In this document: positions 34,290-43,791 of the stretch, piece after piece
Position numbering within the stretch: position 1 is the first letter of the stretch
Layout: every line of letters starts with the position of its first letter
Assembly (NCBI GenBank): GCA_965197275.1
Contig: CBDAMQ010000031.1
Span: 248,001 to 312,000 of the forward strand
DNA from: DASCOT01 sp965197275
GTDB lineage: Bacteria > Acidobacteriota > UBA890 > WLXD01
Direction: 5' to 3'
Length of the DNA stretch: 64,000 bases
The notes under the pieces: generated by a model
Told to the model about the DNA's origin: nothing
Database searches by the model: none
What the model saw: only the letters and a program-made list of their open reading frames with translations
Program-made: the position numbers and the translations under genes

Positions 34290-36980
34290 TCAGAAACTGA
34301 CCGAATACGCCAGGCTCAGGTTGATGCCCATGGCGTCGAAGCCTGAACCGTGCATCCGATAGTTGGTATCGGTGAGGTTGCTGAGCGCGAACACGAGGGT
34401 CTGGTTGTCGGCCAGCGCGTACGAACCGCGCAGCCCGAGAGTTGCCCAACCGGCCGTGGAGGTGAAGAGTGGTGCGCCGGTATGATCGGCACCGAGGACA
34501 CGGTCGATGACCTCATCGAGCGTCTCGCCGGTGGCGAGCAGGATGCCGTTGGCCACTAGCCCCAGCCGCGCCCCATGGCTGTTGAAGAAGTCGGTGATGT
34601 CGCCGGCGTCGCGGAAGGCGCCGATGCGCGCGTCCTCCAGGTCACCAGGGTTCAGACGCGCCTGCCGCCGCGCCCCCTTGACGACCGCCTCGATCGATAA
34701 CCGTCCGGATGTGGAACGCCAGCGCAGCACCCCGGTCAAGTTATCGGGAGCGATCCGGCGGGCAAAGAACCCGGTGCCGATCTCACGCCCACGTTGCAGG
34801 GACGCTTTCAACGTTGCGAGCCATCGGGCGTCCCACGATTTCTGCGCCAGAAGCTCGATGCCCCAGATCCTCAACCGCCCGACGTTGGCACGCGAGACGA
34901 TCGGGTCCGGGTCGGCGCCGACGAACACGCGTCCTTCGGTGTCCTGGCCGATGATCGGCTCACCGCCGATCACTTGCCCGACAACCGGATCGTCAATGAT
35001 TACGGTCCGCCGCGAGATCGCATCCGAGAACTCGTTGTCGAAGGCGGTTATCTCGACGCGAACGTCGTCGTCGAACCACCTGAGGCCGACCTCATAGCTC
35101 CAGAGAACCTCCGGCCGCAACGACTCCCAGCTCTTGTCCGTGCGCCGCGCTGTCCGGCCGGCCGAATCCGCCACCACGGCCCCGAAGCCGACAGCCTCGT
35201 CGGGAGCAACCTCGAAGCCACCGCCAGTAAGGCCGATCTCGCCGAAATCGAAGATCGACGGGGCGCGGAAGCCGCGCGCCACGCGACCCCAGAGCCCGAA
35301 GGTGTCGGTCGCCGCATAATTGGCGCCGAGGTTGAGGGTGAGGTCATCGAACGTCGCTTGCGTATTGGGTACCAGCGCCTTGCCGGCGATGGTGTTGTCG
35401 GCAGATCGGACGCGGTATCGGAATGCCGAGTACCGGGCGCCGGCGGATACCAGAAGCCGATCGTCGATGCCATGCCACTCGTCGAGCAGGAAGAGGCCGA
35501 CTGAACGGTAGGCGGCACCATTCGGGACTCTCGGCCGTACGGCTATCGTGCCGTCGCCACTGGTCTCGGTCCGCGAAGCGTCGACGTCCTCGTCGTAGAT
35601 CTCGATTCCGCCGCTGAGCAGGTGATTTCCGAACGTCTTGGAACCGATCACCTCGATCCCGATCGCAGTATCCTGGTTGCGTTCGGCGCGTAGGCTACTG
35701 GATGGTCGGCGCTGGTCACGCCGACCGTCGGTCTGCCGATTCAGCGACAGCGTCACTTCTAGAAACTCGCTGGCGAAGAAGCGTGAATAGCGCAGATAGC
35801 CGAACGTGAGCTGCTGGGGGTCGAAGTCGGCGACCAGGCGACCATCGCCGCCCAACAGGCGATCGTATCGACGCACGTCGTATTGCTCGGAACGCACCAG
35901 GTATGCGGAAACAGTCCCCGTGCCAGCCTGCACGCTGGCCTTAGCGGTCAAGCCGGCGGCCGAGTAGCCCGTATCGCGATAGCGGCTGCCGAAGGCATCG
36001 CGCACCTGTTCAGGCTCAAAGCCGAGGAACCGGACGGAGGCGTGGTGCGAGTCGCGGCCACCGCCTCCGCGCAAGTCGTTGTGAAGGCTGGCGTTGGCGG
36101 CGACATAAGCGGCCCAGGTCCGGCCTGAGCCGCCGAGCGTCGCGTTGGCGCCGCCGCCGCTGGAGGCCGATTCGCCGAACACTCGGACATTCCCAGACCA
36201 GCGGGTTGTCTCTGGCGCGAACCCGGGCAGCGGCTTACTGATGACGTTCACCGCACCCCCCAGCGCGTCGCTGCCATAGTTGACTCCCGCCGGGCCGAGG
36301 AGCACCTCCACCGAGTCGACTGCGACGTCGGGGATCCATGCCAGGTACTGGGTGTTTCCGGCGCGGTAGGTAGCATTGTTGTAACGCACGCCATCGAGCA
36401 GGTAGAGCACCGCCTGGGCGCTCTGACCACGCAGGATCGGCGATCCTTGCCCTGGGGTTGTCTGTTGCGTCAGGATGCCGGGCTCCTCGTCGAGCATGCG
36501 GGGAAGCAGGTCGACGGCGCGGGCCTTGAGTCGAACCTCGTCGAGCGAGCGAACGGTGGCCGGGATCCGGGTTTCTTCCTGCAGGGTTCCTCGTGCCGCG
36601 GTCACCGTGACGCGCTCCTCCACGCCAGCCGGCAGCATCGTCACCTCGATGACCAGCTCCGCCTGCCGGAGATTGAGCACGCGGTATACGTCGGCGTAGG
36701 CATTGCTGATGATGCGCAACTCGTACGAGGCGCGACGCAGCTCGTGCAGCAATGCCAAGCCGCTGGCGTCGGTGCGTGCCTCGCGCACGACCTGGCGCGC
36801 CGGTCCGAGGACCTGCACCAGGAGTCCTTCGATCGGTGCTCCGTCGGCGTCGAGCGTATGTATGCGGATCTGCGCCGCCGCGGTCTGCTCACCTTGCGCC
36901 GCCACTGCAGTAGGCACCGCGGCGATGACGAGGGCGGCCGCAATGGCGAGTCTCATGTGCGTGCTACCGGCGTGAGACAT
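34290..36980 (-). CDS. TonB-dependent outer-membrane receptor
   Basis: An 896-residue outer-membrane transporter. A signal peptide (AIAAALVIAAVPTAVAAQ) is followed by an N-terminal carboxypeptidase-regulatory-like beta-sandwich (residues 35-115), then the plug domain (RVTVTAARGT, GSPILRGQSAQAVLYLLDGVRYN, GSDALGGAVNVISKPL) and a 22-strand-type barrel ending in an aromatic residue (SLAYSVSF). It would import a large substrate with energy from TonB. The first ATG gives eight extra residues; MRLAIAAAL at codon 9 may be the true start. The gene diverges from two peptidase genes, which hints at peptide-related cargo, but cargo cannot be read from sequence. Confidence 0.93.
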   Translation of the reverse strand: MSHAGSTHMRLAIAAALVIAAVPTAVAAQGEQTAAAQIRIHTLDADGAPIEGLLVQVLGPARQVVREARTDASGLALLHELRRASYELRIISNAYADVYRVLNLRQAELVIEVTMLPAGVEERVTVTAARGTLQEETRIPATVRSLDEVRLKARAVDLLPRMLDEEPGILTQQTTPGQGSPILRGQSAQAVLYLLDGVRYNNATYRAGNTQYLAWIPDVAVDSVEVLLGPAGVNYGSDALGGAVNVISKPLPGFAPETTRWSGNVRVFGESASSGGGANATLGGSGRTWAAYVAANASLHNDLRGGGGRDSHHASVRFLGFEPEQVRDAFGSRYRDTGYSAAGLTAKASVQAGTGTVSAYLVRSEQYDVRRYDRLLGGDGRLVADFDPQQLTFGYLRYSRFFASEFLEVTLSLNRQTDGRRDQRRPSSSLRAERNQDTAIGIEVIGSKTFGNHLLSGGIEIYDEDVDASRTETSGDGTIAVRPRVPNGAAYRSVGLFLLDEWHGIDDRLLVSAGARYSAFRYRVRSADNTIAGKALVPNTQATFDDLTLNLGANYAATDTFGLWGRVARGFRAPSIFDFGEIGLTGGGFEVAPDEAVGFGAVVADSAGRTARRTDKSWESLRPEVLWSYEVGLRWFDDDVRVEITAFDNEFSDAISRRTVIIDDPVVGQVIGGEPIIGQDTEGRVFVGADPDPIVSRANVGRLRIWGIELLAQKSWDARWLATLKASLQRGREIGTGFFARRIAPDNLTGVLRWRSTSGRLSIEAVVKGARRQARLNPGDLEDARIGAFRDAGDITDFFNSHGARLGLVANGILLATGETLDEVIDRVLGADHTGAPLFTSTAGWATLGLRGSYALADNQTLVFALSNLTDTNYRMHGSGFDAMGINLSLAYSVSF

Positions 36981-37125
36981 GGTCTACTTAGGGTCTCCGG
37001 AGTGCCGCGGCGAGGGCGCGGATCATCGAGCACAGATTCACCGTAGCAAACGGGACTCTGCGTCGCGAGGCATCCCGGGCCAGATCGCTTGTCGTACCGA
37101 CGGTTCGCGAGCAGAGGAGGCAGAC

Positions 37126-38058
37126 ATGTACGAAAGATGGCCAATCGATGCCACCGGCGCGGCGGTCGCGCTAGCGGCGCTCCTCCCAGCGGTGGCGCAT
37201 GGTGTGGCTCCGGCGCCCAACTCGCAGGGACCCAAGATCTACATCTCTGCCGATATGGAAGGCGTAACCGGGGCCGTCACCGATCAGCAACTCAGTCCTG
37301 CCGGATTCGAGTACGAGCGCTTTCGACGCTTCATGACCGAGGAGGTGTTGGCGGCCATCGACGGCGCCCGCGCCGCCGGTGCGGTCGAGATCCTGGTGGC
37401 CGACTCCCACGGCAATGGCCAGAATCTGTTGATCGACGAGCTCCCCGACGAGGTCAAGGTGGTGCGTTCGTGGCCGCGGCGACTGGGCATGATGCATGGG
37501 CTCGACAGCAGCTTCGACGGCGCCGTGTTCATCGGCTACCACAGCGGCACGACCAACCCGGATGGTGTTCGGGCACACACAAATTCCAGCGCTACTCTTG
37601 CCGACGTGCGCATCAACGACCGCTCGGTAAACGAGACGATCTGGAACGCAGCTATCGCCGGCCACCTGGGAGTACCGGTGATCGCGATATCGGGTGACGA
37701 CGCCACCATTGCCGAGGCCCGGACGGCGCTAGGCGACGGGTTCGAGCCCGCGGTGGTGAAGTGGGCACACTCATTTCACTCCGCCACGACGCTGACGCCC
37801 TCGGCAGGACAGGCAGTGATCCGGGAAGCCGTGGAGCGCGGTGTGCGTCGCCGCGAACAGATCGAGCCCTATCGAGTTAGAACGCCCGTGAGTGTGACGG
37901 TGCGGTTCAAGAACTACCGACCGAGCCAGCTGCTGGCTTTCTTGCCGCTGTTCGAACGCGTCGACGCTCACGCGGTAGGCTTTGAGGTCGCAGAGATGAC
38001 CGAGGCGGCCCCGATTCTCGCGTTCCTGACCAGCTATCGCGCCGACATCACACCCTGA
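37126..38058 (+). CDS. M55-family D-aminopeptidase (DppA-like), exported
   Basis: A 310-residue protein matching DppA: the metal-binding KIYISADMEGVTG motif, EILVADSHGNGQN, MHGLDSSFDGAVFIGYHSGTT and GVPVIAISGDDA. DppA removes N-terminal D-amino acids from short peptides using two zinc ions and forms a decamer. Unlike the cytoplasmic Bacillus enzyme, this copy has a short hydrophobic N-terminus (GAAVALAALLPAVAHGV) that looks like a signal peptide. A GAGGAGG ribosome binding site lies five bases before the start. It is followed after 25 bases by an M28-like peptidase, probably in one operon. Confidence 0.92.
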   Translation: MYERWPIDATGAAVALAALLPAVAHGVAPAPNSQGPKIYISADMEGVTGAVTDQQLSPAGFEYERFRRFMTEEVLAAIDGARAAGAVEILVADSHGNGQNLLIDELPDEVKVVRSWPRRLGMMHGLDSSFDGAVFIGYHSGTTNPDGVRAHTNSSATLADVRINDRSVNETIWNAAIAGHLGVPVIAISGDDATIAEARTALGDGFEPAVVKWAHSFHSATTLTPSAGQAVIREAVERGVRRREQIEPYRVRTPVSVTVRFKNYRPSQLLAFLPLFERVDAHAVGFEVAEMTEAAPILAFLTSYRADITP

Positions 38059-38083
38059 TCCGCGGGGCAGCCGGAGATTCAGC

Positions 38084-39913
38084 GTGCGAACTCGCCCAAC
38101 GACTCTCGTACTCAGCGCGGTAGGATTCGCCGGCATTGTTGCCGGCGGCGCCTACGGCCAGGACGATGCCGCGTCGGAGCTGGCTACCCGTGTGCGGGCC
38201 CGGATTGAAGCTGCCGGACTGCGCGCCCAGGTGAATGCGATCGTCGTACATCCGCGGCCATCGGGGAGCCTGGGGGAGAGCGCCGCCATCGATCACATCG
38301 TCGACACCTTGCGTGGCGCCGGCGTTCCGGCTGAGGTGCACGCCTTCTGGGCCTACGTCAGCGATCCGGTGTCGGCGTCGGTCAGCGTCCCAGCGGTTGG
38401 CTTCGAGCCGGAAGCGATCACGGCGGCGTACTCCGGATCGGTGGAGGGACTGGAGGCTCCGGCCGTCGACATCGGCACGGTCGGCGACCTGCCCCGCATC
38501 GATCGTACGAGCGGTGAGCTGCTCGATCTGGTTGCGCACGATGGTGTTGACCTGGCCGGCAAGATCGCCCTGGTCGAAGGGTTGCCGATGCCGGAGGCGG
38601 CATGGGCACTGCAAGAGATGGGCGCTGCGGGTGCCGTGTTCATCAACCCACGAGAACGCCTCAACGAGCTCATCACGACCACTGTCTGGGGAACGCCCTC
38701 GAGCCGGTCGGCGCACCGTGACCCCAGCCTTCCGGTGGCGCAGGTACGCGCTTCCGACGGAGAGCGCCTCAGGGAGCTTGCCGGCGGCGGCTCGATCGTG
38801 CGCCTCGATGCGACCACCCAGACCGGATGGAAGGAGCTGCGGCTGGCGGTGGCCCGCATCGACCCGCCCGAGGTCGAAGATGCCCCGTATGTCTTGCTCG
38901 GCGGACACATTGACTCGTGGTATTACGGTGCCACCGACGAGGGTGCCTCGAACGCCGCCATGGTCGAGCTCGCACGCGCCTTCTGGGCAGAGCGCGAGAG
39001 CCTGCGCCGCGGCCTCGTCGTGGCCTGGTGGCCGGGGCACAGCAACGGTCGTTACGCTGGATCAGCGTGGTTCGCCGATCAGTATTTCGAAGAGCTGACG
39101 GCGCGTGGCATTGCCTACATGAACATCGACGGCATTGGGCAGATCGACGCGCAGAATTTCTCCGTTGTCGCCAGCAGGTCGCTCGCCCGGCTCGGGGGCG
39201 AGGTGGTCGACGAGCTGTCCCGCGACGAGCCCAGGATCTCGTTGCCCGGTCGCGACTCGGATCAGGCGTTCAACGGAATCGGCTTGCCCCAGTTGCAGTT
39301 CGGGCACTCGCGGTCGGCCGAGGACGGTGGCTATTGGTGGTGGCATACAGCCGAGGACACAATCGACAAAATCGACCTCGAGGTCCTGGAGCTCGATGCG
39401 GAGATGTACGCGGTCGCGCTGTCGCGACTTCTTGCCGACGAGGTACCGCCCTTCGACGTGGGAGCCGAGACGGCGGCAATTGTCGAACGCCTGGTCGAGC
39501 TGCAAGCAATCGCCGGCATGGACTTCGACCTGTCGCGAGCCGTTGACACCGCCCGGGTCTTGAACACACGTGGCGAGGCGCTGGCGACGCGGATCGAGGA
39601 GGTTGCGCTGCTGCCCTGGCGTGCTCGGCGTTGGTTCCGGAGGATGGAGATCGATCGTGCTCTCGTACGCATCATGCGTCCGTTGCACCGCGTCATGCAC
39701 ACGCGGTCCGGAGCATTCCATCCGGATCCGGCGTTGAGCGTCGGAACGCTTCCGGGACTTGCGCCGGTGAGCGAGCTCGGGCCGCTCGAGGTCGACAGTC
39801 CCCGCTACGGGTTCCTGCTCGTCGATCTCGTGCGTGAGCGCAATCGACTGCAGGCTGCGCTCCTGGAAGCGATGCGAGAGATCGATGCCCTGATCGAGTC
39901 GCGTCTACGCTAG
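38084..39913 (+). CDS. Exported M28-type zinc peptidase with PA domain, atypical active site
   Basis: A 609-residue exported protein (signal ends near GGAYGQ). Residues 70-230 contain a protease-associated-type insert (GKIALVEGLPMPEAAWALQEMGAAGAVFI). The M28 catalytic core follows, with metal ligands GGHIDSW (His275) and ATDEGASNAAM (Asp285). Where most M28 enzymes have the Glu-Glu pair, this one reads WWPGHSNGRYAGSAW (His319). Late histidines are in WWWHTAEDTID. It probably cleaves N-terminal residues of peptides, but the substitution makes the mechanism uncertain. GTG start with GGAG eight bases upstream. Operon partner of the DppA-like gene. Confidence 0.87.
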   Translation: MRTRPTTLVLSAVGFAGIVAGGAYGQDDAASELATRVRARIEAAGLRAQVNAIVVHPRPSGSLGESAAIDHIVDTLRGAGVPAEVHAFWAYVSDPVSASVSVPAVGFEPEAITAAYSGSVEGLEAPAVDIGTVGDLPRIDRTSGELLDLVAHDGVDLAGKIALVEGLPMPEAAWALQEMGAAGAVFINPRERLNELITTTVWGTPSSRSAHRDPSLPVAQVRASDGERLRELAGGGSIVRLDATTQTGWKELRLAVARIDPPEVEDAPYVLLGGHIDSWYYGATDEGASNAAMVELARAFWAERESLRRGLVVAWWPGHSNGRYAGSAWFADQYFEELTARGIAYMNIDGIGQIDAQNFSVVASRSLARLGGEVVDELSRDEPRISLPGRDSDQAFNGIGLPQLQFGHSRSAEDGGYWWWHTAEDTIDKIDLEVLELDAEMYAVALSRLLADEVPPFDVGAETAAIVERLVELQAIAGMDFDLSRAVDTARVLNTRGEALATRIEEVALLPWRARRWFRRMEIDRALVRIMRPLHRVMHTRSGAFHPDPALSVGTLPGLAPVSELGPLEVDSPRYGFLLVDLVRERNRLQAALLEAMREIDALIESRLR

Positions 39914-39946
39914 GCGGGCGGACTCAAGGCGCCCGACCGCCGCGAT

Positions 39947-41530
39947 TCAGCGCCAACCGAGCTGACGCGAGATCTCTGCCGCTGTTCGGAGTGTCAGCGC
40001 CACGAAGGTGTTGGTGCCGTTGGTGCACCCGCCGCTGACGCACGTCGGCGCACCGGCCACGAACAGATTGTCGTGGTCCCAGCTGCGACCGTGAGGGTCG
40101 GTCACGCCGGTGGCCGGGTCGGAGCTCATTCGGCACCCGCCGCACGGGTGGTCCAGAAAGCGTCCGGTGCTTGTGGTCAGGATCTTCCCGCCTCCCGCCT
40201 CCACCAGGCGATCGAAAACGGCGCGGATACGCACGTGAGTGTGCTCGCGTAACGCGACGGTGTCGGGGTGGTCCACCATCTCGATATGCGGCATCGGATC
40301 GCCCCAGGCATTCGTGTTGCTTGCGTCGAGTTGCAAGCGGCTGTCTGGAGAGGGGATCACGTCGTAGTAAGCCCGCAGCCGGGCCGTACCGACCTCGGTG
40401 CGCGCTCGCCAATCCTGCATGACCGCGTCGCCGGTCAACGGTCGGCCCTCGTCGTCGCGCAGGCGCGGCTGACGCCCGTAGGTGGATTCGAAGATCCGCA
40501 GATCGTGGCGCACATAGGGCTCATCGGGCGGCGGCCGCATGAACATGCGGCTAACCAGGGTGTTGAAGCCGTTGACCCCCGGGTACAGACGATGCGGAAT
40601 CTCGATCATCGCGCTCACCGGTCGGTGGCCCGCCATGTGTCGGCCCAACAACCCGGAGCTGTTTGCCAGGCCGTCGGGAAATCTGGAGTTCGCCGACAAC
40701 AACAGCAGATGTGGTGACCACGCGTAGCCCGCTGCGAGCACGAACAGGTCCGCTTCGAACACCAGCTCTTCGCCGCTATCGCGGTCAACGGCTCGCGCCT
40801 GCGTGATGCGGGCACTGGTGGCGTCCATATCCAGCCGCCGGACGAGGGTGCGCGGTACCAGATCGATGGCGCCCTCCGCGAGCAGCCGCTTGAAGGTGAA
40901 GTCAGGCGAGTACTTGGCCCCGGTCGGGCAGATAATGCAGGTGTCGCACCGCTGGCAGATCATGCGGCCGTCGTACGGTTCGGTGTTCTTCGCCGCCGGC
41001 ATGGTCGAGAACGGGATTCCAACGGCTGCGGCCCAGTCGCGGTAGATGCGCAGGTTGGTGTTCATCGGGTGCGGCGGCATCGGGTAGGGCTCTGAGCGCG
41101 GATCCTCACCGGCGCTGCCCTGCTCACCTGCTACGCCCATGCGGCGCTCGCCCTCGCAGTAGAAGGGCTCCAAGTCATCGAAGCTGATGGGCCAGTCGTA
41201 GCCGACCCCGTGGATCGAACGGACCGCGAAGTCCTCGCGGGAGAACCGCGGTACCACACCGCCCCAGTGCAGCGCCGAGCCGCCTACAGCCATCGTGCGC
41301 GAGATGACGCCGGCGCCAGCCTGGTCTGGAATGTGGTCGCCGGGCCACGCATTCTCGCCATAGTTGAGGCTCCGCTGGCGATACTCGAAGCGGTTCTCCA
41401 GGTCGAATAACTTCGAACCGGCCTCCACGATCGTGATCGAGGCGTCGGTCTCGGCGCTCAACTTGGCGGCCGTCATCGCACCGGTAATCCCGCCGCCGAT
41501 AACGCAAACATCGGTCCGCCGCACCTGCAT
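39947..41530 (-). CDS. GMC-family FAD dehydrogenase (large subunit)
   Basis: A 527-residue flavoprotein of the glucose-methanol-choline group, close to gluconate/glucose dehydrogenase large subunits. It has the FAD-binding IGGGITG near the N-terminus, GGSALHWGGVVPRF, and the C-terminal active-site region CGGCRMSSDPATGVTD followed by NLFVAGAPTCVSGGCTN. A cysteine cluster CQRCDTCIIC in the middle could bind an iron-sulfur cluster, as reported for FAD-dependent glucose dehydrogenase. It overlaps the small-subunit gene by one base (TGATG), so the two are coupled. Electrons would pass to a cytochrome c not encoded here. Sugar or alcohol substrate unknown. Confidence 0.9.
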   Translation of the reverse strand: MQVRRTDVCVIGGGITGAMTAAKLSAETDASITIVEAGSKLFDLENRFEYRQRSLNYGENAWPGDHIPDQAGAGVISRTMAVGGSALHWGGVVPRFSREDFAVRSIHGVGYDWPISFDDLEPFYCEGERRMGVAGEQGSAGEDPRSEPYPMPPHPMNTNLRIYRDWAAAVGIPFSTMPAAKNTEPYDGRMICQRCDTCIICPTGAKYSPDFTFKRLLAEGAIDLVPRTLVRRLDMDATSARITQARAVDRDSGEELVFEADLFVLAAGYAWSPHLLLLSANSRFPDGLANSSGLLGRHMAGHRPVSAMIEIPHRLYPGVNGFNTLVSRMFMRPPPDEPYVRHDLRIFESTYGRQPRLRDDEGRPLTGDAVMQDWRARTEVGTARLRAYYDVIPSPDSRLQLDASNTNAWGDPMPHIEMVDHPDTVALREHTHVRIRAVFDRLVEAGGGKILTTSTGRFLDHPCGGCRMSSDPATGVTDPHGRSWDHDNLFVAGAPTCVSGGCTNGTNTFVALTLRTAAEISRQLGWR

Positions 41531-42027
41531 CAGTCGTCCGCTCGTGGCTCGAGGCCGTCAAGGTCGGTGAACAGACCGCGGCAGATCTCCCGCCGGATGC
41601 GTACTCCGTAGCACCGATCGGCGGCCTCGGGACTGCGGAAGTAATGTGTCATCAGCGCGACGAGAACATGGGTGGTGTCGGGGCGTGCCGGCATCCGGCC
41701 ATCGTCGGGCGCTGCCGTGTCGATGGTGTGGCTCAACAGGGGTCGCAACCGCTCCTCGTCGAGCGATGCGACGTCACCGCCGTGGTCACGCCGAGCCACC
41801 GCTTCGAGTGCTGCGAGATCCTGCGCGTAGCCGCCGGCAGGGGAGGGTTCAGTCTCACGAAGGCGAGTGAATCCGTAGCCGTGGTCCATCTCGGCAGCGG
41901 AACGGTAGCCACGCACCCAGCGCAAGAACGCGTCTACGGCGGCGTTGCGCTCCAGTGTCGACAGCTCCGCCGGCAGGAGTATCTCGGCGCATCGGCGGAG
42001 CGCCGCGCGGTCGAGCGCTCGCGTCAT
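41530..42027 (-). CDS. Gluconate 2-dehydrogenase subunit 3-like small subunit
   Basis: A 165-residue protein of the gluconate 2-dehydrogenase gamma-subunit family, typically encoded just before the GMC large subunit and needed for its folding and Tat export. Family features are LRRCAEILLPAE, FLRWVRGY and the C-terminal YFRSPEAADRCYGVRIRREIC. No twin-arginine motif is visible here, unlike many homologues, so export of the complex is uncertain. GGGAGG five bases upstream supports the start. It diverges from an ECF sigma factor gene. Confidence 0.85.
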   Translation of the reverse strand: MTRALDRAALRRCAEILLPAELSTLERNAAVDAFLRWVRGYRSAAEMDHGYGFTRLRETEPSPAGGYAQDLAALEAVARRDHGGDVASLDEERLRPLLSHTIDTAAPDDGRMPARPDTTHVLVALMTHYFRSPEAADRCYGVRIRREICRGLFTDLDGLEPRADD

Positions 42028-42141
42028 CGTGGCCTCCCGCCTGCCGGGCTGCGCCCCCGTGGACAGCCGTGGGCCAGCACCTTAGCAGGTCGACAAACCG
42101 CTTTCTGCGGCGCGGCGTACTAGCAAGCAGGGGGTAAGTCG

Positions 42142-42170
42142 TTGCCGTCGACCCTGCACGTCTTTACAGT
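42142..42170 (+). promoter_or_regulatory. Predicted promoter of the ECF sigma operon
   Basis: TTGCCG and TACAGT are separated by exactly 17 bases, a standard -35/-10 arrangement, ending 17 bases before the sigma factor start. This is the best two-part promoter seen in the window. Confidence 0.5.
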
Positions 42171-42187
42171 CCGATCGGCGCGGCCGT

Positions 42188-42820
42188 ATGGTTGCAGTCG
42201 GTCGTAAGGCGAGCGCGAGCACGACGATGGGGCACCCAACCGAACTGGAGAAGCTGTCCGACACGGAGCTGGTGGTGCGCGCAAGCAATGGAGACGATCT
42301 GGCGCTGGGCCGCGTCTACGATCTATACGGCGTCAGCGCGTACTCGATCGCCTTCGGCATCCTGCGCGATCATCAGGATGCCGAAGATGCTGTAGCCCGA
42401 GCTTTCGCCCAGGTCTGGAGGCAGTCGGAGCGCTTCGAGCCGGCGCGCAGCAGCGTCGCCGCGTGGCTCCACACGATCGTTCGCAGCCGCGCTTTGGATC
42501 TGCACCGCGCCCGCCGGCGTCGGCTCCGCGCAGTCGAGGCCGCCGGCGAGTCACCCGAGCCGATGGGTTGGTTCCCGGCGGGTCCGGAGGAACACGTAGC
42601 GCACGCGGAGCAACGGGAGCTGGTCAGCCTGTCGCTGTCGGAGCTCTCGTCCGAACAGCGTGAGGCGGTGGTCTTGGCCTACTACCGCGGCATGACGCAG
42701 AGCGAGATCGCGGCGCAGCTCGGCGAGCCGCTCGGTACGGTGAAATCGCGCCTGCGCGCGGCAATGCAGAAACTGCGTGTGTCGCTGAGCGGGCTTCAAC
42801 GGCAGCAGGTGGAGCGATGA
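42188..42820 (+). CDS. ECF-type RNA polymerase sigma factor
   Basis: A 210-residue group IV sigma factor. Region 2 spans about residues 40-105 (DAEDAVARAFAQVWRQ, AWLHTIVRSRALDLHR) and region 4 about 145-200 (LSSEQREAVVLAYYRGMTQSEIA, PLGTVKSRLRAAM). It is fused by an ATGA overlap to an RskA-type anti-sigma gene, so it belongs to the SigK/RskA-like class released when the anti-sigma is degraded. Likely targets include the DUF4331 and TPR genes directly downstream. An ATG 13 codons in is an alternative start. Confidence 0.95.
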   Translation: MVAVGRKASASTTMGHPTELEKLSDTELVVRASNGDDLALGRVYDLYGVSAYSIAFGILRDHQDAEDAVARAFAQVWRQSERFEPARSSVAAWLHTIVRSRALDLHRARRRRLRAVEAAGESPEPMGWFPAGPEEHVAHAEQRELVSLSLSELSSEQREAVVLAYYRGMTQSEIAAQLGEPLGTVKSRLRAAMQKLRVSLSGLQRQQVER

Positions 42821-43611
42821 GCGAGCGCCACGACTGGCTGGATTCCGCGGCGGCGTATGCCCTCGACGCGCTCGACGGCGACGAGCGGTCGAAGTTCCAG
42901 GACCACCTTGCCGAGTGTGCGGTCTGCCAGCGCGAGGTAGAGGAGCTTCGAGCTACTGCCGGGTCGCTGGCCTTCGCCGCTCCGGAGGTTCGCCCTGATC
43001 CGGCGCTTCGTCAACGTATCCTGGACGAGGCGGTCGCAGCGCGGCCGCCGGCCGGCGAGGCGGACCTAGCTGTATCGTCCGCCGGTCTCGGCGTCTCGCG
43101 CTGGCTGCTCGCGGCCGCTTCCGTGGCCGCTGTCGCCGCCGGCGCCGGCTACTGGTTCGAGCGCCAGGCACGGCTCGAAATCGGATCGGCACTCGACGGC
43201 GCCCGGCAACAGCTGACAGATAGTCAGCTGGAGGTCGATCGCCAGCAAGCGCTTCTCGACGTTCTGGTCGATGCCGATATTGTCACCGCGACGTTGAGTG
43301 CGACCGATGCGGCACCGTCCGCACGTGTCTTCTGGAATCGCCGCCAGGACGTTGCGGTGGTGACCGCGTTCAACCTCGCGCCTGCCCCGGCCGGGCGTAC
43401 CTATCAGATGTGGGGCATTGATACCGTCGCAGGAACGGCCCCGGTAAGCCTGGGGATCTTTGACCCGGACGCCGCGCAACGAGCGGCGCTCGTCGTCGCC
43501 ATGCCGGCAGGAGCGGCGTTCGACCTGGCAGCGGTAACCGAGGAGCCAGCGGGAGGCTCGCCGCAGCCCACCACGACACCGTTCCTCGTGGGCAGCTTCG
43601 GCGGCAACTAG
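42817..43611 (+). CDS. RskA-like transmembrane anti-sigma factor
   Basis: A 264-residue anti-sigma protein. The N-terminal zinc-binding anti-sigma domain has H-x3-C-x2-C (His30, Cys34, Cys37 in HLAECAVC). A single membrane helix near residues 93-108 (LLAAASVAAVAAGAGYW) is followed by a coiled segment and the extracytoplasmic anti-sigma-K factor RskA domain with the typical GRTYQMWGID...PVSLGIF core. It should hold the sigma factor inactive at the membrane until regulated proteolysis. Coupled to the sigma gene by ATGA. Confidence 0.93.
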   Translation: MSERHDWLDSAAAYALDALDGDERSKFQDHLAECAVCQREVEELRATAGSLAFAAPEVRPDPALRQRILDEAVAARPPAGEADLAVSSAGLGVSRWLLAAASVAAVAAGAGYWFERQARLEIGSALDGARQQLTDSQLEVDRQQALLDVLVDADIVTATLSATDAAPSARVFWNRRQDVAVVTAFNLAPAPAGRTYQMWGIDTVAGTAPVSLGIFDPDAAQRAALVVAMPAGAAFDLAAVTEEPAGGSPQPTTTPFLVGSFGGN

Positions 43612-43791
43612 CGGCCTGGTAGCGAGTTTCAGCTACCGACAACTCGCGCTCCGAACGGGCCGCTGATGTTGGGCACCGCGTTCGAGGTGCTGTCCCGGCC
43701 GGCTTTCTCGCCCGCATGACGATCCGATCGTGGATCGGCGGCGTACAGGAGGTAGGAAGCACTTCACCCACCTCCAGAAGAGGAGCACCCC

